From Burkholderiales bacterium (GTDB lineage Bacteria > Pseudomonadota > Gammaproteobacteria > Burkholderiales > Burkholderiaceae): 64,000 nt of DNA. The position numbers were made by a program, and so were the translations under genes. Position 1 is the first letter of the stretch. Each line of letters begins with the position of its first letter. Under the pieces are notes generated by a model that saw only the letters and a list, made by a program, of their open reading frames with translations, ran no database searches and was not told the DNA's origin. Shown in pieces: positions 19,441 through 28,934 of this stretch. The stretch lies in NCBI GenBank assembly GCA_026225235.1, contig JAMFSK010000197.1:1-64000 (forward strand), in the 5' to 3' direction.

Positions 19441-20364
19441 TCAGGCTTCGGTCAGGACCTTGAGATGGGTGGCTACGCTGCGGCCGAGCGCCGACAGGTT
19501 ATAGCCACCTTCGAGACAGCTCACGACCCGGCCTTTGGCATAACGCTTCGCAATCGCGCAGATCTGCGTGGTCAGCCATTCGTAGTCGGCCTCGACCAGC
19601 GCGAGGCCGCCGAGATCGTCTTCGCGATGAGCGTCAAAGCCCGCCGAGACAAAAATCATCTCGGGTTTAAAGGCTTCGAGCGCGGGAATCCACATCATGT
19701 CGACGGCTTCGCGCATCGCCGCACCATTGGTACGCGCCGCGAGCGGCACATTGACCATGTTGGAGGCAAGCGGCTCACCGCCCGAAAACGGATAGAACGG
19801 ATGCTGAAAGAAGCTGCACATCAGCACACGCGAGTCGCCTGCGAACGCGGCCTCGGTGCCGTTGCCATGGTGCACATCGAAGTCGACGATCGCGACACGC
19901 GACATGCCGCGCACCTCGAGCGCGTGACGCGCGGCGATCGCCACATTGTTGAACAGGCAGAAGCCCATCGCACGATCGGGCTCGGCATGGTGGCCCGGCG
20001 GACGCACACTGCAGAACGCATTGTCGTAACGACCATCGATCACCGCATCGGTCGCCGCCACCGCGGCCCCGGCCGCGCGCATCGCGGCGCGCCAGCTGTA
20101 GGGGTTCATCCGTGTGTCGGCATCGATCTCGGCATAGCCGTCAACCGGGACGAGCGCGCGGATGTATTCGATGTGTTCGGCGCCATGGACTCGCCTCAGC
20201 GAGGCCTCATCGACGAGCGGCGCCTCCTCGTGAATCAGCAACGGCTCGATGCGGCTAGCAATGAGCTGATCTTCGATGGCCTGCAGCCGACCCGGGCATT
20301 CCGGATGCCAGTCGCCCATATCGTGCAGATTGCAATCGGGATGAGAAAAAAGTCCGGTGGCCAT
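19441..20364 (-). CDS. HDAC-like deacetylase (arginase/deacetylase superfamily)
   Basis: 307-aa zinc-dependent amidohydrolase of the class II histone deacetylase-like family; bacterial members act on acetylpolyamines, acetylated small molecules or proteins such as acetyl-CoA synthetase. Catalytic features are intact: PGHHAEP (His pair), DFDVHHGNGT (Asp/His zinc ligands), SAGFDAH (third ligand) and EGGYNL (transition-state Tyr). It is divergent from mltB; the 5' ends overlap slightly if mltB is given its longest frame, which is one reason to start mltB at 20468. Confidence 0.92.
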   Translation of the reverse strand: MATGLFSHPDCNLHDMGDWHPECPGRLQAIEDQLIASRIEPLLIHEEAPLVDEASLRRVHGAEHIEYIRALVPVDGYAEIDADTRMNPYSWRAAMRAAGAAVAATDAVIDGRYDNAFCSVRPPGHHAEPDRAMGFCLFNNVAIAARHALEVRGMSRVAIVDFDVHHGNGTEAAFAGDSRVLMCSFFQHPFYPFSGGEPLASNMVNVPLAARTNGAAMREAVDMMWIPALEAFKPEMIFVSAGFDAHREDDLGGLALVEADYEWLTTQICAIAKRYAKGRVVSCLEGGYNLSALGRSVATHLKVLTEA

Positions 20365-20467
20365 GCCTGTCGAATCGCTCGCCGTGCGCGTTACGCTGGT
20401 CGGAATGACGATAAGTTACCACAGCAGCCTCGGTTATACTCTTTCCAAACCCCGCCCGACTCGACCA

Positions 20468-21703
20468 ATGATCGCCTCAAGCTTTCCTCGCCTGTCTGCC
20501 GTCTGTCTGCCTGTTTCTTCGCTGCCCCGTCGCGCCGCCTGTGTTACCGCCTTCGCGGCAGCATGCGCACTGGGCGCGAACATCGCGCATGCGCAGGACC
20601 CGTCACAGGGTTTCCCGGGCCAGGGCCAGAGCGCGCCCGGGCAGACGTTCGAAGAAGAAATCGTGCCGCAGCGGTATGCGAACAATCCTGAGGTCGAAGC
20701 GTTCATCAACGATATGGTCGCGCGTTATGACTTCGACGCGGATGCACTGCATACGCTGTTTGATCAGGTCAGCTATTCGGCAACCGCAGTCAAACTCGTG
20801 ACGCCTGCCCCTGCGCCCGGCGTCAAGAACTGGCAGGTGTACCGCAGCCGCTTTGTCGAGCCGATTCGCATCAATGCAGGGGTGAAGTTCTGGCGCGACA
20901 ACCGCGACGCCCTGCAGCGCGCTTCGCAGCAATATGGCGTGCCGCCCGAAGCGATCGTCGGGATCATCGGCGTCGAGACGATCTACGGCAAGTACATGGG
21001 CAACTTCCGGGTGCTCGACGCGCTGACGACACTGGCCTTCGATTACCCCGCGACGCCGAACCAGGCCGATCGCGAAGCCACCTTCCGCAAGAATCTCGCT
21101 GACCTGCTGGTCTGGACCCGCGACTCGGGCATCGACCCGGCCACTGTGCAGGGTTCGTATGCGGGCGCGATCGGCATTCCGCAATTCATGCCGAGCAGCA
21201 TCATTCAGTACGCGGTCAATTTCGACGGCAACAAAACGATCGATCTGCGTAACAGCCCGACCGATGCAATCGGCAGTGTCGCAAACTATCTCAAACAAAA
21301 CGGGTGGGAACCGGGTCGCCCAGTTGTCTGGCACCTGGCGGTGGACGCCGGCAGCATCGGCATCGCGCAAGCGGCAGCCGATGGTCAACCCGAGCCTCAC
21401 TGGACGCTCGATCAGTTGCTCAAGGCGGGCATGTTGCTCAACGAGCCGGGCCTGAACCCGACCGATGAACTCGCCACGCCGATCACCGTGGTCGACCTGC
21501 CCTCACCGACACAGCCGACCCAGTATGTGCTGGGTCTCAAGAATTTCTATGTGCTGACGCGCTACAACCGCAGCTTCTTTTACGCCGAGGCGGTGTATGA
21601 GCTTGGCGAAGCGGTCAAGGCGAAGATGATGGCGAGCGATGCGGCCGCCGCAGCCGCCGGGACATTGCCCGCGACAGGCAATGCGGGCGGCGCGACGAAT
21701 TAA
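20468..21703 (+). CDS. mltB: Lytic murein transglycosylase B
   Basis: Periplasmic lytic transglycosylase that cleaves peptidoglycan glycan strands to 1,6-anhydromuramyl products. A signal peptide covers about residues 1-43 (hydrophobic core, ending ANIAHA-QD), without a lipobox, so this version is probably soluble or secreted rather than a lipoprotein as in E. coli. The catalytic Glu lies in GIIGVETIYGKYMG and the fold signature YAGAIGIPQFMPSSI follows. 411 aa; the tail is Ala/Gly-rich. Likely start at 20468; a TATACT hexamer lies 28 nt upstream. Confidence 0.95.
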   Translation: MIASSFPRLSAVCLPVSSLPRRAACVTAFAAACALGANIAHAQDPSQGFPGQGQSAPGQTFEEEIVPQRYANNPEVEAFINDMVARYDFDADALHTLFDQVSYSATAVKLVTPAPAPGVKNWQVYRSRFVEPIRINAGVKFWRDNRDALQRASQQYGVPPEAIVGIIGVETIYGKYMGNFRVLDALTTLAFDYPATPNQADREATFRKNLADLLVWTRDSGIDPATVQGSYAGAIGIPQFMPSSIIQYAVNFDGNKTIDLRNSPTDAIGSVANYLKQNGWEPGRPVVWHLAVDAGSIGIAQAAADGQPEPHWTLDQLLKAGMLLNEPGLNPTDELATPITVVDLPSPTQPTQYVLGLKNFYVLTRYNRSFFYAEAVYELGEAVKAKMMASDAAAAAAGTLPATGNAGGATN

Positions 21704-21724
21704 GCCAGGGTCGTCACAGAGGGG

Positions 21725-22627
21725 TCAGGCGGGAAAGACACCCGTCGACAGATAGCGATCACCACGATCGCAGATGATAAATACGATCGTCGCATTCTCG
21801 ACCTGACGGGCCACACGCAACGCCACTTCGCATGCACCCGCGGCGGAAATCCCGCAAAAAATCCCTTCGACCGTAGCCAGCCTGCGCGCCATCGCTTCGG
21901 CTTCCGACTGACTCACTGACTCTTCGCGATCAACGCGCGCGCGATCGAAGATCTTCGGCAGATACGCCTCGGGCCACTTGCGAATACCCGGGATGCGCGA
22001 ACCCTCGGCGGGTTGTGCGCCGATAATCTGCACCTCGGGGTTCTGTTCCTTCAGGTACTGCGAGACGCCCATGATCGTGCCGGTCGTGCCCATGGCGGAC
22101 ACAAAGTGTGTCACGCGTCCGTCCGTGTCACGCCAGATCTCAGGACCGGTGCCGTTGTAATGCGCAAGCGGATTATCCGGGTTGGCGAACTGGTCGAGAA
22201 TCACACCCTTGCCGTCGCGCTGCATTTGTTCGGCGAGATCGCGTGCGTATTCCATCCCGCCCTTGAGTGGTGTAAGGATGATCTCCGCGCCGTAAGCCGC
22301 CATGCTCTGGCGCCGCTCGACCGACAGGTCTTCGGGCATCAGCAGCACCATCTTGTAGCCGCGTACGGCCGCGGCCATCGCGAGCGCAATGCCGGTATTG
22401 CCGCTGGTCGCCTCGATCAGCGTATCGCCCGGCTTGATGCGCCCGCGCAGTTCGGCCTGCGTGATCATCGACAGGGCTGGACGGTCTTTGACCGAGCCCG
22501 CCGGGTTGTTGCCCTCAAGTTTGCCGAGAATCACGTTGTTGCGCGCGCGGATCTCCTCGTCGGGTACCCGGACGAGCTGCACGAGCGGGGTATTGCCAAT
22601 GGTGTCTTCGATGGTTTTGTAAGGCAT
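21725..22627 (-). CDS. cysM: Cysteine synthase B (O-acetylserine sulfhydrylase B)
   Basis: PLP enzyme forming cysteine from O-acetylserine and sulfide or thiosulfate. The PLP lysine is K47 in NPAGSVKDRPAL; the phosphate-binding loop EATSGNTGIALAM and the PEDLSVERRQSM segment typical of CysM rather than CysK are present. 300 aa, full length. It is the last intact gene of the hldD-comEA-cysM group on the minus strand; comEA, directly upstream, is frameshifted. Confidence 0.96.
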   Translation of the reverse strand: MPYKTIEDTIGNTPLVQLVRVPDEEIRARNNVILGKLEGNNPAGSVKDRPALSMITQAELRGRIKPGDTLIEATSGNTGIALAMAAAVRGYKMVLLMPEDLSVERRQSMAAYGAEIILTPLKGGMEYARDLAEQMQRDGKGVILDQFANPDNPLAHYNGTGPEIWRDTDGRVTHFVSAMGTTGTIMGVSQYLKEQNPEVQIIGAQPAEGSRIPGIRKWPEAYLPKIFDRARVDREESVSQSEAEAMARRLATVEGIFCGISAAGACEVALRVARQVENATIVFIICDRGDRYLSTGVFPA

Positions 22628-22783
22628 GGCGACGCTGGATACTCAGTTGAGCCGATAAGCGATAGAGCGTTCGATTGTAATCCACGAGTTCGTGGCCACG
22701 CTGACAACAGGGTCGTATCAGGAGCGCGTGCCGCAGTGGACCAGCGTGCAGACTCGGCACACCGGCCCACGTCTCGGTGCCGC

Positions 22784-23135
22784 CTATTTCTCCGCTGTCT
22801 GAGTGGGATGTGCGGCCGGCATAACCGGCGTCGCGACAGCGGCATTCGCCCCCGCCACTCCGCCAGTGCCGCCTGCCCCGCCAATCAGCAACCCGGAAGC
22901 CTGCAGCTTTTCGACGGACTTGGGCCCTAGCCCATCGATGCGCGCCGCGAGATCGTCGGCATCCTTGTCCGGCCCATTCGCCTCACGTTCTTTGACGATC
23001 GCGGGCCTTCGCGCCGCCGATTCGCGTCACGTTCTCGAGCGACGCTTCGTCCGACGTGTTGACATCGACCGCGGCCATCGCGCACGACATGCTCGCCGCG
23101 AGCGTCAGCCCTACCCAGAAGTATTTGTAGAACAT
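22784..23135 (-). pseudogene. comEA: ComEA-like helix-hairpin-helix protein, frameshifted
   Basis: Reading from the ATG at 23135 gives a signal peptide (MFYKYFWVGLTLAASMSCAMA), then VDVNTSDEASLENVTRIGGAKAR, the start of a ComEA HhH domain, before a premature TGA at 22983. In the next frame the domain continues at once: IVKEREANG, DADDLAARIDGLGPKSVEKLQ, then a Gly/Ala-rich tail ending ..TQTAEK with TAG at 22784. The break is at about 23000-23004, where CGCG replaces an expected CGCGCG, i.e. a 2-nt loss. ComEA binds DNA in the periplasm during natural transformation. It is either a true pseudogene or a sequencing error; position between hldD and cysM is the usual Burkholderia one. Confidence 0.85.
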
Positions 23136-23218
23136 CCGATGCTCCCTTGAAAGTCTCCCGCCACGACAGCGCGGCGAGGAACATTTGGTCTAGGGAGAGG
23201 ACGTTCGAGCCCATAGTC

Positions 23219-23316
23219 GGCCAGATGGCCAGTGATCACGTCTCGCTCATTGGCCGCGCTCAGCGCTCACACCAGGCTCATTTGGCCACGCCCAGTGATC
23301 ACGCTCAATCGCCACG
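23219..23316. repeat. Partial duplication of hldD 3' end
   Basis: Two related units: 23284-23316 covers the hldD stop and downstream DNA, and 23219-23258 is a diverged copy. They share exact CCAGTGATCACG (23292-23303 and 23229-23240), and the copy also carries an ERG-x-stop coding end on the minus strand (ERGD* in the gene, ERGQ* in the copy). Confidence 0.65.
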
Positions 23317-24300
23317 TTCGATCATCCAGTTCACATAACGCTCGACGCCCTGCTGCACGGTCAGGAACGGCACCGTGTAGCCCGCCGCGCGCAGCCGCGT
23401 CTGATCGGCTTGCGTGAAGCATTGGTACTTGCCGCGCAGCGCATCCGGAAACGGGATGTACTCAATCAGCCCACGCTGCACGAGCTCCTCAAGCGAGAGC
23501 CGCGACTCGCCCTTGAGCGCGCGCAGCGAATTCACCACGGTCGAAGCCACATCATTGAACGGCTGCGCATTGCCCGTGCCGAGATTGAAAATACCGGTGA
23601 TCTGCGGACGATCGAAGAAGTGCAGGTTCACCCGCACCACGTCTTCGACCGAAACGAAGTCACGCGTCTGCTGCCCCGCGCCATACCCGTTGTACTCGCC
23701 GAACAGCTTGACCTTGCCCTCGGCACGGAACTGGTTGAAGTTATGAAACGCGACCGACGCCATGCGTCCCTTATGCTGCTCGCGCTGACCATAGACGTTG
23801 AAATAGCGGAAGCCAACGACCTGACTCTTCGCCACCGGCAGACGCCGGCGCACGATCTGGTCGAACAGGAACTTCGAATACCCGTAGACATTGAGCGGCC
23901 GCTCCGCGTCACGGTCTTCGGTGAAGGTTTGCGAGCCGCCGTAAATCGCGGCCGATGAGGCATAGAGGAACGGCACCCGCTGCGCGATACACGCATCGAG
24001 CAAGGCACTCGAATAGCGGAAATTGTTGTCCATCATGTAGCGGCCATCGGTCTCCATGGTGTCGGAGCACGCACCCTCATGGAACAGGCCGCGAATCTTT
24101 CCAAAATAGCCGGACGCGAAGCGTTCGACAAAATCCTTCTTGTCGAAATAGTCGCTGACCTCGCAATCGACGAGGTTGCGAAACTTGTCCGCGCGCGTGA
24201 GATTGTCGACCGCAATGATGTCGTGTTCGCCGCGCTCGTTGAGGGCTTTGACGAGATTGCTGCCGATCAGGCCGGCCGCGCCGGTAACGATAAGAGTCAT
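23305..24300 (-). CDS. hldD: ADP-L-glycero-D-manno-heptose 6-epimerase
   Basis: NADP-dependent short-chain dehydrogenase-type epimerase making ADP-L-glycero-D-manno-heptose, the donor for the inner core of lipopolysaccharide. The N-terminal GAAGLIGSN motif, [12 protein letters not shown], the catalytic YGYSK and [11 protein letters not shown] blocks are all present. 331 aa, slightly longer than E. coli (310). It follows hldA by 87 nt. Its 3' end is partly duplicated downstream. Confidence 0.97.
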   Translation of the reverse strand: MTLIVTGAAGLIGSNLVKALNERGEHDIIAVDNLTRADKFRNLVDCEVSDYFDKKDFVERFASGYFGKIRGLFHEGACSDTMETDGRYMMDNNFRYSSALLDACIAQRVPFLYASSAAIYGGSQTFTEDRDAERPLNVYGYSKFLFDQIVRRRLPVAKSQVVGFRYFNVYGQREQHKGRMASVAFHNFNQFRAEGKVKLFGEYNGYGAGQQTRDFVSVEDVVRVNLHFFDRPQITGIFNLGTGNAQPFNDVASTVVNSLRALKGESRLSLEELVQRGLIEYIPFPDALRGKYQCFTQADQTRLRAAGYTVPFLTVQQGVERYVNWMIERGD

Positions 24301-24387
24301 GAAAACGCCTTGCGAGGGAAAGGCGCGCGAAGCGGCTCGCGTTGCATCTCGCGTTACATCGGCCGCCTTCGCGCTGACCGTCCGGGA

Positions 24388-25338
24388 TTAACCGAACAGC
24401 TCGTGATATTCGACAGTCGCGGTGCCCAGTTTGGCCACCACCACACCAGCGGCGCGATTGGCATGCGCCATCGCGTGTTCCAGCGGGACACCCGCGCCGA
24501 GCATGGCCGCGAGCGTGGCGATCACCGTGTCGCCGGCGCCCGAAACATCATACACTTCGCGCGCCTGGGCCGGCTCGTGAGCCACACCATGATCCATGAA
24601 GAGCGTCATGCCCTCTTCGGAGCGTGTCAGCAGGAGAGCCGCAAAATCAAGTTCGGCGCGCAGCTTCGAGACGCGCTGTTCGAGATCCGCTTCGGAATGC
24701 CAGCGTCCGATCACCTCGCGCAGCTCGGCACGATTCGGCGTGATCACCGACGCGCCCCGATAACGCGCCCAGTCGTCCCCTTTCGGATCGACGAGGATCG
24801 TCTTGCCCGCGCTGCGGGCGTGCTCGATCATCCGCTCGACATGCGTCAGGCCGCCCTTTGCATAATCGGACAACAACACCACGTCGTGTTCCGGCAGCAA
24901 CGCATCGAAACGGGCGAGGCCCGCAAGCAAGACTTCGTGCGTCGGTGTGTTCTCGAAGTCGATACGAATCAGTTGCTGCTGACGCGACACGATACGCAAT
25001 TTGATCGTGGTAGCCAGACCCGGGTCGCGCTCCACATGCGCTTTCACATTGCTGTGGGTCAGCAGTTCGATGAGCTTGTAGGCAGGCTCATCGTCACCGA
25101 TCACACACAACAGGCTGGTCTGCGCACCGAGCGCGGCCGCGTTGCGTGCGACATTCGCAGCCCCGCCCAGCCGCTCTTCGCTACGCGTCACGTGCACCAC
25201 GGGCACCGGCGCCTCGGGCGAGATACGGTTGACATCGCCAAACCAATACCGGTCGAGCATCACATCGCCGACCACCAGCACGCGCGACGCGGCAAGCTGC
25301 TCACGCGTCACTTTGGGCAGCGCATCATGCAAGGACAT
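24388..25338 (-). CDS. hldA: D-glycero-beta-D-manno-heptose-7-phosphate kinase (single-domain HldE1/HldA)
   Basis: PfkB/ribokinase-fold kinase phosphorylating heptose-7-phosphate at C1. [28 protein letters not shown] at the N-terminus and [17 protein letters not shown] near the C-terminus (catalytic Asp in GAGD) mark the family. At 316 aa it lacks the nucleotidyltransferase half found in E. coli HldE, so the adenylyltransferase (hldC) must be elsewhere. ATG at 25338 (MSLHDALPK) lies inside the last codons of ugd, a 14-nt overlap implying coupling. Confidence 0.95.
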   Translation of the reverse strand: MSLHDALPKVTREQLAASRVLVVGDVMLDRYWFGDVNRISPEAPVPVVHVTRSEERLGGAANVARNAAALGAQTSLLCVIGDDEPAYKLIELLTHSNVKAHVERDPGLATTIKLRIVSRQQQLIRIDFENTPTHEVLLAGLARFDALLPEHDVVLLSDYAKGGLTHVERMIEHARSAGKTILVDPKGDDWARYRGASVITPNRAELREVIGRWHSEADLEQRVSKLRAELDFAALLLTRSEEGMTLFMDHGVAHEPAQAREVYDVSGAGDTVIATLAAMLGAGVPLEHAMAHANRAAGVVVAKLGTATVEYHELFG

Positions 25339-26728
25339 CGGCGCTCCCTGCCTGGCTGGCCAAGGCGACTTCCGGACGCCCGATTCCGTAGTATTCGATG
25401 CCATGTTCGGCGAGTGTCGGCGGATCGTACAGATTGCGACCATCGAAGATCAGTGGCGTCTTGAGCTGTGACTTGAGATGCAGGAAGTCCGGGCTCTTGA
25501 AGGCCTTCCATTCGGTCACAATCACCAGTGCATCCGCGCCCGCGGCGGCCTTCCTCGGCTCATCGACATAGCTGAGCCGCGACAGCGCGGCAGGATCCTC
25601 TGCCAGATCGAGCGCAAAAACGCGGCGTGCCTCGTCCATCGCAACCGGGTCATAGGCCACCACGGATGCCCCGCGCTTCAGCAGCGAAGCAACCAGCAAA
25701 CGGCTCGGCGCCGCGCGCATATCGTCGGTGTTCGGCTTGAAAGCCAGCCCCCATACCGCGAAACGACGCCCCGTCAGGTCTTCACCGAAGCGCTTCACGA
25801 TCTTGCCAACCAGTACCTGCTTCTGTTGCTCGTTGACCTGCTCGACCGATTCCAGGATATGCAATCGCTGGCCGGTTTCCTCGGCCGTGCGGATCAGCGC
25901 CTGGACATCTTTCGGGAAACACGAGCCGCCATACCCGCAGCCCGCATAAAGGAAGTCATACCCGATGCGTGGATCTGAACCGATGCCGCGACGCACGGCT
26001 TCGATATCGGCACCCACGCGGTCCGCGAGATTGGCCATCTCGTTCATAAACGAGATCCGGGTAGCAAGCATCGCATTTGCCGCGTACTTCGTAAATTCGG
26101 CCGAACGGACATCCATATACAGCGTGCGCTCGTGGTTACGATTGAACGGTGCATAGAGACGCTTGATCATCTCGCGCGCCTTCATCCCCGACACGTCATC
26201 GTCGCAGCCGATCACGATCCGGTCCGGGCGCATGAAGTCGTCGACCGCCGCGCCTTCCTTGAGAAACTCCGGATTCGAGACGATCGAGACATTCGCCGAC
26301 ACGCCACGCGTCACGAGCTCGCTGCGAATGACTTCTCGCACGCGCTGAGCCGTGCCGACCGGGACAGTCGATTTGTCGACCACGACCTTGAAGCCTGTCA
26401 TGTGCTTGCCGATCGAGCGCGCCGCTGCAAGCACATAGGATAGATCGGCCGAGCCGTCTTCGTCGGGCGGCGTGCCGACCGCGATGAACTGAATGTCGCC
26501 GTGGGCCACGCTGGCAGCAATATCCGTGGAGAACTGGATGCGTCCGGCCGTGCGATTGCGGGCGATCAGTTCCTGCAGGCCAGGCTCATGAATCGGCACG
26601 CCGCCGGCATTGAGGATCTCGATCTTGCGGGGGTCGACGTCCAGGCAGAAGACATCGTTGCCGATCTCGGCCAGGCAAGCGCCCGTGACGAGGCCCACAT
26701 AACCGGTTCCGATAATGGTGATTTTCAT
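25325..26728 (-). CDS. ugd: UDP-glucose 6-dehydrogenase
   Basis: NAD-dependent four-electron oxidation of UDP-glucose to UDP-glucuronate, a precursor of capsule, exopolysaccharide and the 4-amino-4-deoxyarabinose of lipid A. The Rossmann motif [16 protein letters not shown] and the catalytic cysteine in [16 protein letters not shown] (near residue 260) are intact. 467 aa. It lies between lapB and hldA on one strand in an envelope-carbohydrate block. Confidence 0.97.
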   Translation of the reverse strand: MKITIIGTGYVGLVTGACLAEIGNDVFCLDVDPRKIEILNAGGVPIHEPGLQELIARNRTAGRIQFSTDIAASVAHGDIQFIAVGTPPDEDGSADLSYVLAAARSIGKHMTGFKVVVDKSTVPVGTAQRVREVIRSELVTRGVSANVSIVSNPEFLKEGAAVDDFMRPDRIVIGCDDDVSGMKAREMIKRLYAPFNRNHERTLYMDVRSAEFTKYAANAMLATRISFMNEMANLADRVGADIEAVRRGIGSDPRIGYDFLYAGCGYGGSCFPKDVQALIRTAEETGQRLHILESVEQVNEQQKQVLVGKIVKRFGEDLTGRRFAVWGLAFKPNTDDMRAAPSRLLVASLLKRGASVVAYDPVAMDEARRVFALDLAEDPAALSRLSYVDEPRKAAAGADALVIVTEWKAFKSPDFLHLKSQLKTPLIFDGRNLYDPPTLAEHGIEYYGIGRPEVALASQAGSADVLA

Positions 26729-26767
26729 AGAGGGTCGGGGTATTCCTGATTCGGTTGGGCGCGGCGC

Positions 26768-27943
26768 TCAGCCGCCGCTTGCCATCGGTTCGACACGGCG
26801 CGGCGCATAGGTCTCCCAGCCGCTGCAGCCCGGGCATTGCCAATAGAAGAGCCGGGCGCGAAACCCGCAGCTCTGGCAGGTGTAGCGCGGCAGGTTCTTC
26901 GTGCGCTGGCGAATCAGCCCGCGCATCAACTCGAGTTCGCTACGGCGCGGCTCCTCAGCGGAGCCCTCCTGCGCCTCGAGCAGCCGCGACATGCCGGCCA
27001 GGTTCGGCGCCTTTTGCATCTGCGCTCGCACCAGTTGATGCGCGGCATCCGGACCGATTTGCTGGGCTATATAGGTATAGGCGATATCAAGCAGATCGTT
27101 CGACGGATATTTGTCGAGATACTGGGTCAACAAGCGGGCACCCTCGGCATCCTTGCCGAGTGCTCCGTACGCCTTCATCAGGCGCTCGACGATCAGCGGC
27201 AAGTGCGCGGGCGATTGGGTCTCGACCTTGCGCCACTGCTCGACGGCGCCATCGGGGTTGCCGATCGCCATCTCGACGTCGCCCGCGAGAATCGTCGCGC
27301 GGACGTTGGCAGGGTTCGCCGCACGGGCGAGCTTGAGTTCGGCGCTCGAGAGCTCGCCGTCTTTCTTCTGCAGCGCTTCCTGCGCGCGCTCACAGTGGAA
27401 TTGCGCAATCTCCTTGCGGAACGATTGCGCACTGAGCTTCTCGAGTATCTCGGCCGTCTCGATGGCTTTCGCCCAGTCTTTCTCGATCTCGTAGATGGTC
27501 AGCAGGCAACGTTGTGCATCGCTCGCATATGCGCCGCTATTGAGAGACTTGAACGTATCTTCAGCGCGGTCGAGCAGGCCTGCCTTGAGGAAGTCCTGTC
27601 CGAGTTCGAACATCGCATGTTCTCGCTCGATCTCCGGCAAGTCAGACCGGTTCAGCAGGTTCTGGTGCACACGGATCGCACGCTCGGTTTCACCGCGGCG
27701 ACGAAACAGGCTACCCAACGCGAAGTGCAACTCGGTCGTCTCGGGGTCGAGCTTGACGACCTCGATAAACGCGTCGATGGCCTGGTCCGGCTGCTCGTTG
27801 AGCAGGAAGTTCAGGCCACGGAAATAGGAGCGCGGGAGGTTGGCGCTTTCGGACAGCAGATGCTTGACGTCGAAACGCGCGGCCATCCAGCCGAGCCCGA
27901 AAACCACCGGGATCAACAGCAACCACCAATAATCGAGATCCAT
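26768..27943 (-). CDS. lapB: Lipopolysaccharide assembly protein B (YciM)
   Basis: Inner-membrane TPR protein that presents LpxC to FtsH for degradation and so limits LPS synthesis. Residues 1-20 form the N-terminal membrane anchor (DYWWLLLIPVVFGLGWMAA); TPR-like repeats span about 45-340; the C-terminus carries a rubredoxin-type metal knuckle (CQSCGFRARLFYWQCPGC). 391 aa, as in E. coli. lapA lies just upstream on the same strand, the conserved lapA-lapB pairing. Confidence 0.96.
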   Translation of the reverse strand: MDLDYWWLLLIPVVFGLGWMAARFDVKHLLSESANLPRSYFRGLNFLLNEQPDQAIDAFIEVVKLDPETTELHFALGSLFRRRGETERAIRVHQNLLNRSDLPEIEREHAMFELGQDFLKAGLLDRAEDTFKSLNSGAYASDAQRCLLTIYEIEKDWAKAIETAEILEKLSAQSFRKEIAQFHCERAQEALQKKDGELSSAELKLARAANPANVRATILAGDVEMAIGNPDGAVEQWRKVETQSPAHLPLIVERLMKAYGALGKDAEGARLLTQYLDKYPSNDLLDIAYTYIAQQIGPDAAHQLVRAQMQKAPNLAGMSRLLEAQEGSAEEPRRSELELMRGLIRQRTKNLPRYTCQSCGFRARLFYWQCPGCSGWETYAPRRVEPMASGG

Positions 27944-28011
27944 GCGGTGTCGTCGAGTTTAAGAAGCAGATGAATAAAAGATCGGCGGCACGCGAGTGCG
28001 CGCTAGCGTGC

Positions 28012-28305
28012 TCAGAGGATCGGCGGCAGCGGCGGTTCGTCGAGCACGATGGGCCGCTCCTGCACATTCTTGAGCTGGCGCTTGAGCCGCGCGATCTCGA
28101 GTCGCATCCGAACGAGGGCCGGCGCAGCGGCAAGCACGCCTGCAAACAGGCCGACCGCGAAGAACACCAGACCGATCAGGATCAGCGGCGCCTGCCAGAC
28201 GTAGCCCGCCAGGAAATTGAGCGAAGCCTCCTGCGTATTAGCGAGTGCCAGTACCAGCAGCAGGATGAACACCAGGGCACGCAGCAGCCAGACGATATAC
28301 CTCAT
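28012..28305 (-). CDS. lapA: Lipopolysaccharide assembly protein A
   Basis: 97-aa inner-membrane protein, DUF1049 family. Two membrane helices (about 3-22 and 40-62) are followed by a short cytoplasmic coiled segment (MRLEIARLKRQLKNVQE). LapA works with LapB in LPS transport control. I start at the ATG at 28305 (MRYIVWLL); the longer open frame has no domain. Downstream of its stop, an 11-nt piece of its 3' end (TGCCGCCGATC on the minus strand) recurs. Confidence 0.93.
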   Translation of the reverse strand: MRYIVWLLRALVFILLLVLALANTQEASLNFLAGYVWQAPLILIGLVFFAVGLFAGVLAAAPALVRMRLEIARLKRQLKNVQERPIVLDEPPLPPIL

Positions 28306-28492
28306 GCGATTCGCTTCCCCTTGAAAATTGCGAGCAACGCCATCGACGACATGCGGCGCCTCGCGGGACCGGCCAGCCGGCTTGCGGCGGCCCCAATGGG
28401 CCAACCCAACGGGCCCACGGGTCGTCGGTATTGTAATGGATGCGGGTGCTCCCGTAGCACCGCGCGGGGAAACGCGGAACACGGCGGCTGGA

Positions 28493-28524
28493 AACAAAAA
28501 AAGCGCCCGGAGGCGCTTTTTTCA
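28493..28524 (-). terminator. Intrinsic terminator of rpsA-ihfB
   Basis: Stem AAGCGCC / GGCGCTT with loop CGGA, flanked by A-run 28494-28502 and T-run 28517-28522. It lies about 75 nt past the ihfB stop and can act in both directions. Confidence 0.88.
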
Positions 28525-28598
28525 TCGGTACAACATCGCTACAACCGACCCTGGACTGCGGAGGTCCGTCTGACCGCGCCCACGCTTACGCGTGGAAC

Positions 28599-28922
28599 TT
28601 AGACATGACGGGGCGCATCGTCCTGCTTCAGCGGCTCTCCTGCACGGCCGTCAACACGTTCGCGCAACTCCTTGCCAGGCTTGAAATGGGGCACATGCTT
28701 TTCGGGCACGAGCACTTTCTCGCCTGACTTCGGGTTGCGGCCTACGCGCGACGGACGACGATTGAGTCCGAAACTGCCGAAGCCTCGAATTTCAATGCGG
28801 TGTCCTTTCGCAAGCGAGTCGGACATCGCATCGAGCATCTGTTTCACCGCGAAATCCACATCCTTCAACACCAGTTGTGAAAATCGCGTGGCCAATTGCG
28901 CGACCAATTCGGATTTGGTCAT
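28599..28922 (-). CDS. ihfB: Integration host factor beta subunit
   Basis: DNA-bending protein of the HU/IHF family, active with Ihf[12 protein letters not shown] at the start, [27 protein letters not shown] (the beta-arm with its intercalating Pro) and [16 protein letters not shown] identify the beta subunit. 107 aa, with a 13-residue tail beyond E. coli IhfB. It follows rpsA by 12 nt in the conserved rpsA-ihfB-lapA order. Confidence 0.97.
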   Translation of the reverse strand: MTKSELVAQLATRFSQLVLKDVDFAVKQMLDAMSDSLAKGHRIEIRGFGSFGLNRRPSRVGRNPKSGEKVLVPEKHVPHFKPGKELRERVDGRAGEPLKQDDAPRHV

Positions 28923-28934
28923 ACGCCCGCAACC

